The notes under the pieces: model-generated
Databases searched by the model: none
What the model was told of the DNA's origin: nothing
Seen by the model: the letters and a program-made list of their open reading frames with translations, nothing else
Program-made: the position numbers and the translations under genes
Part shown: positions 1 through 8,362 of the stretch, piece after piece
Layout of the letters: each line of letters opens with the position of its first letter
How positions within the stretch are numbered: position 1 is the stretch's first letter
Assembly (NCBI GenBank): GCA_965601475.1
Contig: OZ271832.1
Location: 3,968,001-4,032,000 of the forward strand
DNA: 64,000 nt
Source: JAWPMT01 sp965601475
GTDB taxonomy: Bacteria > Bacteroidota > Bacteroidia > Cytophagales > Cyclobacteriaceae
Direction of reading: 5' to 3'

Positions 1-3000
1 TCGGGTGGATTCACCATCCCTTCGGGAACAGCGAGTGCAACCTCCACCATCGACGACAATGATAGTGCCGAGGTAACCATAGAAAATGTTTCTGGAGCAG
101 AGAACGGAAGTGATATTCAATTCTCGGCCACCCTGAATAAGGCCGTCGAAGGTGGTTTCACGGTTGAGGTATCTACAAGCAATGGATCAGCGACCTTGGC
201 AGACTCCGACTACGCTGAGATTGATGGCTTCACACTGTCATTTGATGGAGATGCCACGGAAGTTGAAACTTTCGACCTTAATCCAACGGGAGACAACAAA
301 GTTGAAATCGATGAAACGGTAACCGTCTCTATGGATAACCTGGGTGGTACGGTTTTCACAACGACCAAAATAGATATTTCGGATACGGCAATTGGAACCA
401 TCACCAATGATGATAACACCGTGGTCACGATCGAGGATGTGAGTGGGGATGAGGATGGCGCGAATATAACGGTGACAGCAACCTCAAGTAATCCGGTGGA
501 TGGTGGATTTTCTGTAAACGTTTCGACATCTGATATTACAGCAGAGGCCACCACGGATTCAGACTACACAGCAGTTACCAATTTCACTTTGAGTTTCTCC
601 GGAACGACGGAGGATGAGGAAGAGACGTTTACCATCGACCCTACGGCCGACACCAAAGTGGAGCGTGACGAAACACTGGACGTGTCGCAGTCGGGGCTTA
701 TGGCAACCATAGTCAATACAGCCAACATCAATATTACTGATGGTGCCACCGTGACCATCAACAACGACGATACCGCAACGATTACAATAGGCAACGCTGC
801 TGGAAATGAGGATGATGGACCGATCACATTGACGGCCACCGTAGATAACGCGGTAGACGAGGCTTTTTCGGTACAGATATCCACCGTAGATGGCACAGCC
901 GGTACTGGTGACAGTGATTACACTCAAATAACCAGTCAGTCGCTGAATTTCTCAGGAGCTGCCGGTCAGATGGTGGATTTCACGGTTTCGCCTACGGACG
1001 ATACGAAAGTCGAAGCCGATGAAACCTTGACGATTGATCAGGTTGGGCTCACAAGTACCTCTTACACCACCTCAGAGATCATTATCACGGATGACGCCAC
1101 CGTCACCATCAATAACGACGATACTGCCATTATCACCATTGATAATGTTTCACAGGAAGAAGATCAAAACAGTGGGGATATCACACTCACGGCCACCCTC
1201 AACGCAGCGGTACAAGGTGGATTGACCGTGGATATGAATACAACGAACGGGACAGCATTGACAGGAGATAGTGACTATACGGCGCTTTCCGGTGAAACGG
1301 TAACTTTTATGGGTAATGCCGGAGAGACTCAGGACTTCGTCGTAAGTGCCACGGTAGATTCAAAATTGGAACCGGATGAGGATTTAACTGTGACCATGTC
1401 TGACCTGAGTCTTGGTGCCGGCTTAGACACGGACGATATAGATATTTCTGATGATGCGACTGTCACCATCGAAAATGATGACGCTGCCGAAGTAACGATT
1501 GATGATGTAACGGTGACCGAGGGTAATACACTGATGTTTACACTGACGCTTGATAATGATGTACAAGGCGACGTGGTGGTAGATGCGACCTTCACCAATG
1601 TGAGTACCAGTGACGATGATTATGCCGAAGCTACCCAGACGATCACCTTTAGTGATGGGGATGCCGGCGATGAAACGATGAACGTGACCACTGATATTGA
1701 TTTGCTGTTTGAGAATGATGAGACGTTCACAGTATCGCTTTCTGAAGGCACAGGCAACGCCAACAGCGAGGTAACCTACGGCGCTGATGGTACGGGTACG
1801 ATAGAAGACAATGCCCCTTTCTGGGTGATCACGAAGTCCTCGGATGGTGCTGAGGGTGGTACTGATGTGGTATACAATGTGGAGCTTCAGGATGGCTCTG
1901 GCAATCCGTTGACCAATGATACAGGCGGTGATCTCACCGTAGACATCGCTTTCAATGACGCAGCTAGTGAGGCGGTTCAGGCAGATTTGACAACGATGTT
2001 CCCTTCGGATGTGGATCTACCTGATGGTGACGCCGATATTGATGTAACGCTGGTGGTAGAAGATGATGACGTTCTGGAACCCACCGAGAATCTAAGGGCT
2101 ACGATCAGCCTACCGGGCAGTGGACCCGTTGGATCGATACGCACAGCTAATGCAGATGCTGATATCACCGACAATGATGATGCGAATCTGACGATTGATG
2201 ATGTGACGGTTTCTGAATCCGATGGGACGGCCACCTTCACCGTCACAGTGAATGGCAATGTACAAGAGGCATTTTCTGTGGATTATGCTTCCAGTGATGA
2301 TGTGGCTGAAGCGGGAGCTGACTATACGGATACCAGCGGCACGTTGAACTTCCCCGCAGGCCGATCAGATGGCGATGTGCTGACGATTGATGTGCCGATA
2401 CTTACCGACAATGTTTTGGAAGCCGATGAGACCTACGACATCACCCTGAGCAATAGCACTAACCTAGTCACCATTGCTGATGACACCGGCATAGGTACGA
2501 TAACAGATGACGATGCTGCCGAAGTAACGATTGATGATGTAACGGTGACCGAGGGTAATACACTGATGTTTACACTGACGCTTGATAATGATGTACAAGG
2601 CGACGTGGTGGTAGATGCGACCTTCACCAATGTGAGTACCAGTGACGATGATTATGCCGAAGCTACCCAGACGATCACCTTTAGTGATGGGGATGCCGGC
2701 GATGAAACGATGAACGTGACCACTGATATTGATTTGCTGTTTGAGAATGATGAGACGTTCACGGTATCGCTTTCTGAAGGCACAGGCAACGCCAACAGCG
2801 AGGTAACCTACGGCGCTGATGGTACGGGTACGATAGAAGACAATGCCCCTTTCTGGGTGATCACGAAGTCCTCGGATGGTGCTGAGGGTGGTACTGATGT
2901 GGTATACAATGTGGAGCTTCAGGATGGCTCTGGCAATCCGTTGACCAATGATACAGGCGGTGATCTCACCGTAGACATCGCTTTCAATGACGCAGCTAGT

Positions 3001-6000
3001 GAGGCGGTTCAGGCAGATTTGACAACGATGTTCCCTTCGGATGTGGATCTACCTGATGGTGACGCCGATATTGATGTAACGCTGGTGGTAGAAGATGATG
3101 ACGTTCTGGAACCCACCGAGAATCTAAGGGCTACGATCAGCCTACCGGGCAGTGGACCCGTTGGATCGATACGCACAGCTAATGCAGATGCTGATATCAC
3201 CGACAATGATGATGCGAATCTGACGATTGATGATGTGACGGTTTCTGAATCCGATGGGACGGCCACCTTCACCGTCACAGTGAATGGCAATGTGCAAGAG
3301 GCATTTTCTGTGGATTATGCTTCCAGTGATGATGTGGCTGAAGCGGGAGCTGACTATACGGATACCAGCGGCACGTTGAACTTCCCCGCAGGCCGATCAG
3401 ATGGCGATGTGCTGACGATTGATGTGCCGATACTTACCGACAATGTTTTGGAAGCCGATGAGACCTACGACATCACCCTGAGCAATAGCACTAACCTAGT
3501 CACCATTGCTGATGACACCGGCATAGGTACGATAACAGATGACGATGCTGCCGAAGTAACGATTGATGATGTAACGGTGACCGAGGGTAATACACTGATG
3601 TTTACACTGACGCTTGATAATGATGTACAAGGCGACGTGGTGGTAGATGCGACCTTCACCAATGTGAGTACCAGTGACGATGATTATGCCGAAGCTACCC
3701 AGACGATCACCTTTAGTGATGGGGATGCCGGCGATGAAACGATGAACGTGACCACTGATATTGATTTGCTGTTTGAGAATGACGAGACGTTCACGGTATC
3801 GCTTTCTGAAGGCACAGGCAACGCCAACAGCGAGGTAACCTACGGCGCTGATGGTACGGGTACGATAGAAGACAATGCCCCTTTCTGGGTGATCACGAAG
3901 TCCTCGGATGGTGCTGAGGGCGGTACTGATGTGGTATACAATGTGGAGCTTCAGGATGGCTCTGGCAATCCGTTGACCAATGATACAGGCGGTGATCTCA
4001 CCGTAGACATCGCCTTTGATGACGCAGCCAGTGAGGCAGTTCAGGCAGATTTGACAACGATTTTTCCTTCGAACGTGGATCTATCTGATGGTGATGCCGA
4101 TATCGATGTGACCCTGGTGGTCGCTGATGACGACATATTGGAAGGGGATGAAAACCTAAGGGCCGTAATCAGCAACCCGGGAGTCGGGTCAGTGACTGTG
4201 CCTTCCGCGGACGCGACCATCGACGATGCCGATGATGGAGGCACATTCTGGGAAGTCGTGAGGACACAAAACGGAGCAGAGGATGGAAACGACGTCATCT
4301 TCACAGTCAAAATTGTAGATGGTTCCGGTAACGGTCTGACAAATATTTTTGGAATGGACCTGTCTGTCGACATTGAGTTCACGACGGGTAGTGAGACGAT
4401 TCAGGGGGATTTCAATACAACCTATCCGACCACCGCTGTGATCTCGGATGGTGAAAAAGAAACAGTTTTGACTTTTGAGGTTGCTACAGACACATTGGCG
4501 GAAGGTACAGAAGTCATTCAGGCCAATATCTCCAATCAGAATTTTGGAGACATCAGCGTGGCAACCGCAACGGCAAACGTCAGAGATGAAACGGCCTTCT
4601 GGATTATCGAGACCATCCAGAATGGTGCTGAAGGTGGAGATGCCGGTACGAGTACGCCTGTACAATACGAGGTGTCTTTGGTAGACGCAGATGACAATGA
4701 ACTCTCGAACGTTACCGGGGCTGATATTACCGCCGACATCGGATTCATTTCCGGAAGCACTGCCGAGCAAGCCGATCTTTCGACGAGTTTCCCAACGTCA
4801 GTGAGCCTGGCTGATGAGCAGCATAGTTTGATTATTCAATTGAATGTAGCAGAAGACGACATTGCCGAGGTTACCGAGGACCTGGTGGCAACATTATCCT
4901 CAGCGAGTTTCGGATCAGTGAGTCTGTCGCAGGGTAGTGCCACAGCCACCATTAGTGATCTGGACAACAGCGAACTCCTCTGGGTGATCTCCAAGACGCA
5001 AGACGGTGTCGAGGATGGCAACGACGTGATCTACAACGTGGCACTGGAAGACCCATCTGGAAATTCCATCACCAATGGGACGGGAGCTGACTTGTCCGTG
5101 GACATTGCATTTGATGATGCGGCAAGCGAAGCGACCCAAGATGATTTGTCGACCACTTTCCCTACCACCGTGATCATTGCCGATGGTTCTACAGATGCAG
5201 ATATTGTACTCGAGGTAGCCACGGATGCATTGCTGGAGACAGTGGAGACACTAAGGGCGACAATCAGCTCACCGAGTACTGGGACTATTGCGACAGCCAG
5301 TGCGGATGCGACAATAACAGATGTGGACGCAGCCAGCGTGGCCATCGATGATGTCACAGTCAACGAGTCTGATGGCACCGCCGTTTTCACCGTAACCCTA
5401 ACGGGAGATGTGGACGATAGCTTCACCATCGACTATGAATCGGGTGACTCCACGGCCATTTCTTCTGACTATACAAGCACGAGTGGAAGCGTCACATTCC
5501 CTGACAATTCGCAGAGTGGTGACACACAAACCATCAGCGTTGCGATAACGGATGATGATGTTTTGGAATTTGATGAGGAATTTAAGCTGGTCTTAAGCAA
5601 TATCACGGGGCTGGTCACCCTGGCTGATACCCTCGGTGTAGGGACCATTTTGGATGATGATTCTGCTGAAGTTACCATTAGCAACGCCACAGCCTCTGAG
5701 GGCGATAGTTTGACGTTTATCGTCACTTTGGACAACGCGGTGGATGGAGATGTAGTCGTTGATGTCACTTTTTCCAATGTCACAACAACAGATGACGACT
5801 ATGATGTAGCCACGCAAACGGTAACTTTTGCAGGTGCCACTGCTGGTACCGATACAATCAGGGTATTTACCGCTATCGATTCACTTTATGAAGGTGATGA
5901 GACGCTCACGGCTTCATTGGCCTTGGGAATGGACAATGTGAATAGTGAAGTCACATTGGGGGCAGACAGTACAGGTACGATAGACGACAATGAGCCAGTT

Positions 6001-7431
6001 TGGGTCATAGTAAAGACGCAGGATGGTGTAGAAGGAGGTGATGATGTGATCTACACCATCATCCTCCAAGATACCTCTGGCAATGAGATCACAAACGTGA
6101 GCGGAGGAGATTTGACGGTATCGATTGCCTTCGACGACCCCGCCAGTGAGGCGGAGCAAGCGGATCTTTCCACTACTTTCCCAACCACTGTCACCATACC
6201 TGACAGTTCTTCCAGTGTTCAAGTAGTGCTGACCGTAGCCACTGACGCGATTGTCGAAACCACAGAGACTTTGGTGGCCACAATCGGTTCGCCAAGTGTG
6301 GGTAGCATCGCCGTTTCATCCGCTGATGCAACCATAACAGATGCCTCCAACAATCCGCCGATTGCCGTTAATGACACCACAGCCACGCAGGAAGGGACAC
6401 CGGTGGATATTTTGGTTTTGGATAACGACAGCGACCCTAACGGAGATGAACTTGCCATTGTAACCGCCGGATTTGACGGCACTTCGGGTGCTACCGAGCA
6501 GGGAGGAACAGTAGCCATCAATGACAATGGAACTCCCAACGATACCACCGATGATTACATCGTCTACACGCCACCAGCTGGCTTTTCTGGCGAGGACACT
6601 TTTACCTACACGATCACAGATGGCCAGGAAACTGATGAGGCTACAGTGGTTATCAATGTCTCCGACAATAATCCTCCTGTTGCTGTAAACGACACCACAA
6701 GCGTGGCTGAAGGCGAGGAAATTGAAATTGAAATACTTGCCAACGACAGCGATCCTGATAATGATGACCTCCTGATAACAACGGCGGTATCTCAAAATGG
6801 AGGTACAGTGACGATTATTGATGGTGTACTGCTCTACACACCGCCGCTCAACTTCTGTGGAGAAGATGTCATTGACTACACCATATGCGATCCGGAGCCA
6901 CTCTGCGCTAGTGCTCAAGTGGTGATCACAGTAGTACCTGATGATACTGATGGGGATGGTATCTTCGATTTTCTGGAAACGATCTCAGCTGATTCTGATG
7001 AGGATGGTACTCCCAACTATCAGGACCTGGATAGCGACAACGACGGTATACCAGATGCTGAGGAGGTCATTTTTATTGACGCCTGTACCATAGAGTTTCC
7101 GGATTCGGATAACGACGGCCTGGAAGATTACTTCGATGCGGATATCGTGGTGTTCAATTCATTTACACCTGATGGTGATGGAGTCAACGATCAATGGGTG
7201 ATCGAAGATATCGAGAGCTTCCCAGACAATACGGTGAGATTATTCAATCGATGGGGCAATCTGATCTATGAAGAAAGGGGGTACAATAACCAGGATCGCG
7301 CATGGAACGCAGAACGTACGAATGGAGTAGGTTTTGGTAGTGACCGAGTCCCTGACGGAACCTATTTCTACGTGATAGACCTGGGGGATGGCAGTAGGCC
7401 AAGATCAGGATTTGTAGTAATTAAAAGATGA
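1..7431 (+). CDS. Giant Calx-beta repeat adhesin with T9SS type B C-terminal domain (5' end outside window)
   Basis: The frame is open from base 1, so the gene starts upstream of the window; a TTG at 196 is only an internal codon. The protein is a chain of Calx-beta-like domains of about 100 residues, rich in Asp, Thr and Val, with recurring motifs such as TVTEGNTLMF, DYT and ATITDND that fit Ca2+-binding beta sandwiches. Two cadherin-like modules follow (about 6355-6660 and 6672-6940, both with NPP.AVNDTT starts). Next come Asp-rich DxDxDG calcium loops (about 6945-7140), then a gliding-motility-associated CHU_C module (about 7147-7431, FNSFTPDGDGVNDQW to FVVIKR). That last module is the type B sorting signal for the type IX secretion system, so a cell-surface or secreted adhesin is expected. 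Positions 1483-4013 contain near-identical long repeats. The stop overlaps the start of the PorP/SprF gene, its likely secretion partner. The ligand is unknown. Confidence 0.93.
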   Translation, partial: SGGFTIPSGTASATSTIDDNDSAEVTIENVSGAENGSDIQFSATLNKAVEGGFTVEVSTSNGSATLADSDYAEIDGFTLSFDGDATEVETFDLNPTGDNKVEIDETVTVSMDNLGGTVFTTTKIDISDTAIGTITNDDNTVVTIEDVSGDEDGANITVTATSSNPVDGGFSVNVSTSDITAEATTDSDYTAVTNFTLSFSGTTEDEEETFTIDPTADTKVERDETLDVSQSGLMATIVNTANINITDGATVTINNDDTATITIGNAAGNEDDGPITLTATVDNAVDEAFSVQISTVDGTAGTGDSDYTQITSQSLNFSGAAGQMVDFTVSPTDDTKVEADETLTIDQVGLTSTSYTTSEIIITDDATVTINNDDTAIITIDNVSQEEDQNSGDITLTATLNAAVQGGLTVDMNTTNGTALTGDSDYTALSGETVTFMGNAGETQDFVVSATVDSKLEPDEDLTVTMSDLSLGAGLDTDDIDISDDATVTIENDDAAEVTIDDVTVTEGNTLMFTLTLDNDVQGDVVVDATFTNVSTSDDDYAEATQTITFSDGDAGDETMNVTTDIDLLFENDETFTVSLSEGTGNANSEVTYGADGTGTIEDNAPFWVITKSSDGAEGGTDVVYNVELQDGSGNPLTNDTGGDLTVDIAFNDAASEAVQADLTTMFPSDVDLPDGDADIDVTLVVEDDDVLEPTENLRATISLPGSGPVGSIRTANADADITDNDDANLTIDDVTVSESDGTATFTVTVNGNVQEAFSVDYASSDDVAEAGADYTDTSGTLNFPAGRSDGDVLTIDVPILTDNVLEADETYDITLSNSTNLVTIADDTGIGTITDDDAAEVTIDDVTVTEGNTLMFTLTLDNDVQGDVVVDATFTNVSTSDDDYAEATQTITFSDGDAGDETMNVTTDIDLLFENDETFTVSLSEGTGNANSEVTYGADGTGTIEDNAPFWVITKSSDGAEGGTDVVYNVELQDGSGNPLTNDTGGDLTVDIAFNDAASEAVQADLTTMFPSDVDLPDGDADIDVTLVVEDDDVLEPTENLRATISLPGSGPVGSIRTANADADITDNDDANLTIDDVTVSESDGTATFTVTVNGNVQEAFSVDYASSDDVAEAGADYTDTSGTLNFPAGRSDGDVLTIDVPILTDNVLEADETYDITLSNSTNLVTIADDTGIGTITDDDAAEVTIDDVTVTEGNTLMFTLTLDNDVQGDVVVDATFTNVSTSDDDYAEATQTITFSDGDAGDETMNVTTDIDLLFENDETFTVSLSEGTGNANSEVTYGADGTGTIEDNAPFWVITKSSDGAEGGTDVVYNVELQDGSGNPLTNDTGGDLTVDIAFDDAASEAVQADLTTIFPSNVDLSDGDADIDVTLVVADDDILEGDENLRAVISNPGVGSVTVPSADATIDDADDGGTFWEVVRTQNGAEDGNDVIFTVKIVDGSGNGLTNIFGMDLSVDIEFTTGSETIQGDFNTTYPTTAVISDGEKETVLTFEVATDTLAEGTEVIQANISNQNFGDISVATATANVRDETAFWIIETIQNGAEGGDAGTSTPVQYEVSLVDADDNELSNVTGADITADIGFISGSTAEQADLSTSFPTSVSLADEQHSLIIQLNVAEDDIAEVTEDLVATLSSASFGSVSLSQGSATATISDLDNSELLWVISKTQDGVEDGNDVIYNVALEDPSGNSITNGTGADLSVDIAFDDAASEATQDDLSTTFPTTVIIADGSTDADIVLEVATDALLETVETLRATISSPSTGTIATASADATITDVDAASVAIDDVTVNESDGTAVFTVTLTGDVDDSFTIDYESGDSTAISSDYTSTSGSVTFPDNSQSGDTQTISVAITDDDVLEFDEEFKLVLSNITGLVTLADTLGVGTILDDDSAEVTISNATASEGDSLTFIVTLDNAVDGDVVVDVTFSNVTTTDDDYDVATQTVTFAGATAGTDTIRVFTAIDSLYEGDETLTASLALGMDNVNSEVTLGADSTGTIDDNEPVWVIVKTQDGVEGGDDVIYTIILQDTSGNEITNVSGGDLTVSIAFDDPASEAEQADLSTTFPTTVTIPDSSSSVQVVLTVATDAIVETTETLVATIGSPSVGSIAVSSADATITDASNNPPIAVNDTTATQEGTPVDILVLDNDSDPNGDELAIVTAGFDGTSGATEQGGTVAINDNGTPNDTTDDYIVYTPPAGFSGEDTFTYTITDGQETDEATVVINVSDNNPPVAVNDTTSVAEGEEIEIEILANDSDPDNDDLLITTAVSQNGGTVTIIDGVLLYTPPLNFCGEDVIDYTICDPEPLCASAQVVITVVPDDTDGDGIFDFLETISADSDEDGTPNYQDLDSDNDGIPDAEEVIFIDACTIEFPDSDNDGLEDYFDADIVVFNSFTPDGDGVNDQWVIEDIESFPDNTVRLFNRWGNLIYEERGYNNQDRAWNAERTNGVGFGSDRVPDGTYFYVIDLGDGSRPRSGFVVIKR
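1483..4013 (+). repeat. Near-identical 1032-bp tandem repeats inside the adhesin gene (2.45 copies)
   Basis: Copy 1 spans 1483-2514, copy 2 spans 2515-3546, and a partial third copy of about 467 bases spans 3547-4013 before similarity drops. The period is 1032 bp, exactly 344 codons, so the frame is kept. Reading copies 1 and 2 side by side I found only two base differences (1731 versus 2763 and 2262 versus 3294). Each unit encodes several Calx-beta-type modules. Such low divergence points to recent duplication or ongoing gene conversion. Copy number could also be misassembled. Confidence 0.95.
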
Positions 7432-8360
7432 ACCAACCAATAGACAAAATGATACTCAAGAAATTAACGCTGTGGGTCCTGATGCTGATTGGCGGATATG
7501 TCGCCGCAGCACAGCAGCAGGCCATTTTTTCCCAGTATATGTTCAATATACTGTCTATCAATCCCGGTTATACCGGCAGCCATGAATCGCTCAGTTTTAC
7601 AGCACTTTCCCGATGGCAGTGGATCAATGTAGAAGGTGCTCCGAATACACAGACATTCACTGTGCATTCACCGCTGCGGAATAAGCGGGTGGCATTGGGC
7701 ATGTTTTTCACCAATGACAATATTGGGGTAGCCAACAACACAGGAGTCAATTTCACAGCGGCCTACCGATTGCCTTTGAGAAGAGGCTATGTATCCATGG
7801 GTATGCAGGCTGGATTCTGGTCCTACTCTGCGCAATTTGCCACACTGAATCCCCAAAACCCTGATCCTAATCTCTCAGAGAATACAGTCACCGATATGCT
7901 GCCCAATTTTGGTGTAGGCATATTCTACTATGTTGACAAGTGGTACCTGGGATTCTCCCTGCCGCAACTGTTCGCTTTGTCGGTGGAAGAGGGAGGACAG
8001 GAGACCGTTAGACAAATCCAGCATAGCTACCTTATCGGTGGATATGTCTTCACATTAGCTCCCAGATGGAAATTACGACCCAATTTTCTGCTAAAAGCAG
8101 TTGAAGGTGCACCCCTTCAATTGGACCTGAATGCCAACTTGATTTTGGATGATAAATATTGGTTGGGAGTATCCTACAGGTCGCTGGACTCCTTCCAGGT
8201 GCTGGCGGAATGGCAGGCCCTGGACAACCTACGGTTTGGTTATTCCTATGATATTGTCACCACCGAGATCAATACGGTTTCCTCTGGTACACATGAAATA
8301 GCCATCAACTACAGGGTCAAGCTGAAAAGGGATCAAATCATTACACCAAGATTCTTCTAG
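7428..8360 (+). CDS. PorP/SprF family type IX secretion outer-membrane protein
   Basis: A 310-residue protein with a signal peptide (hydrophobic run LTLWVLMLIGGYVAAAQ) followed by QQQAIFSQYMFNILSINPGYTGS, the typical N-terminus of PorP/SprF proteins. The rest is beta-strand rich with alternating aromatic residues and ends in a short C-terminal strand, as expected for an outer-membrane barrel. The ATG at 7428 overlaps the adhesin stop (ATGA), indicating translational coupling; an ATG at 7449 gives a tidier signal peptide and may be the true start. In the family, SprF-like proteins are needed for secretion or surface attachment of their neighbouring type B CTD adhesin, as with SprB/SprF of Flavobacterium johnsoniae. 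By position this one should serve the upstream adhesin. Specificity is inferred, not shown. Confidence 0.93.
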   Translation: MNQPIDKMILKKLTLWVLMLIGGYVAAAQQQAIFSQYMFNILSINPGYTGSHESLSFTALSRWQWINVEGAPNTQTFTVHSPLRNKRVALGMFFTNDNIGVANNTGVNFTAAYRLPLRRGYVSMGMQAGFWSYSAQFATLNPQNPDPNLSENTVTDMLPNFGVGIFYYVDKWYLGFSLPQLFALSVEEGGQETVRQIQHSYLIGGYVFTLAPRWKLRPNFLLKAVEGAPLQLDLNANLILDDKYWLGVSYRSLDSFQVLAEWQALDNLRFGYSYDIVTTEINTVSSGTHEIAINYRVKLKRDQIITPRFF

Positions 8361-8362
8361 TC

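Noticed and set aside
1483..4013. Repeats that could suggest a CRISPR array or mobile element
   Set aside because: The period is 1032 bp, in frame, and encodes protein domains; there are no short direct repeats with unique spacers and no transposase.
4475..4684. Short plus-strand frames inside larger genes
   Set aside because: These overlap strong genes in another frame and show no domain or composition of real proteins.
4189..4770. 193-codon minus-strand frame inside the adhesin
   Set aside because: Shadow of the Calx-beta coding sequence, as are the other minus-strand frames between 210 and 6918.
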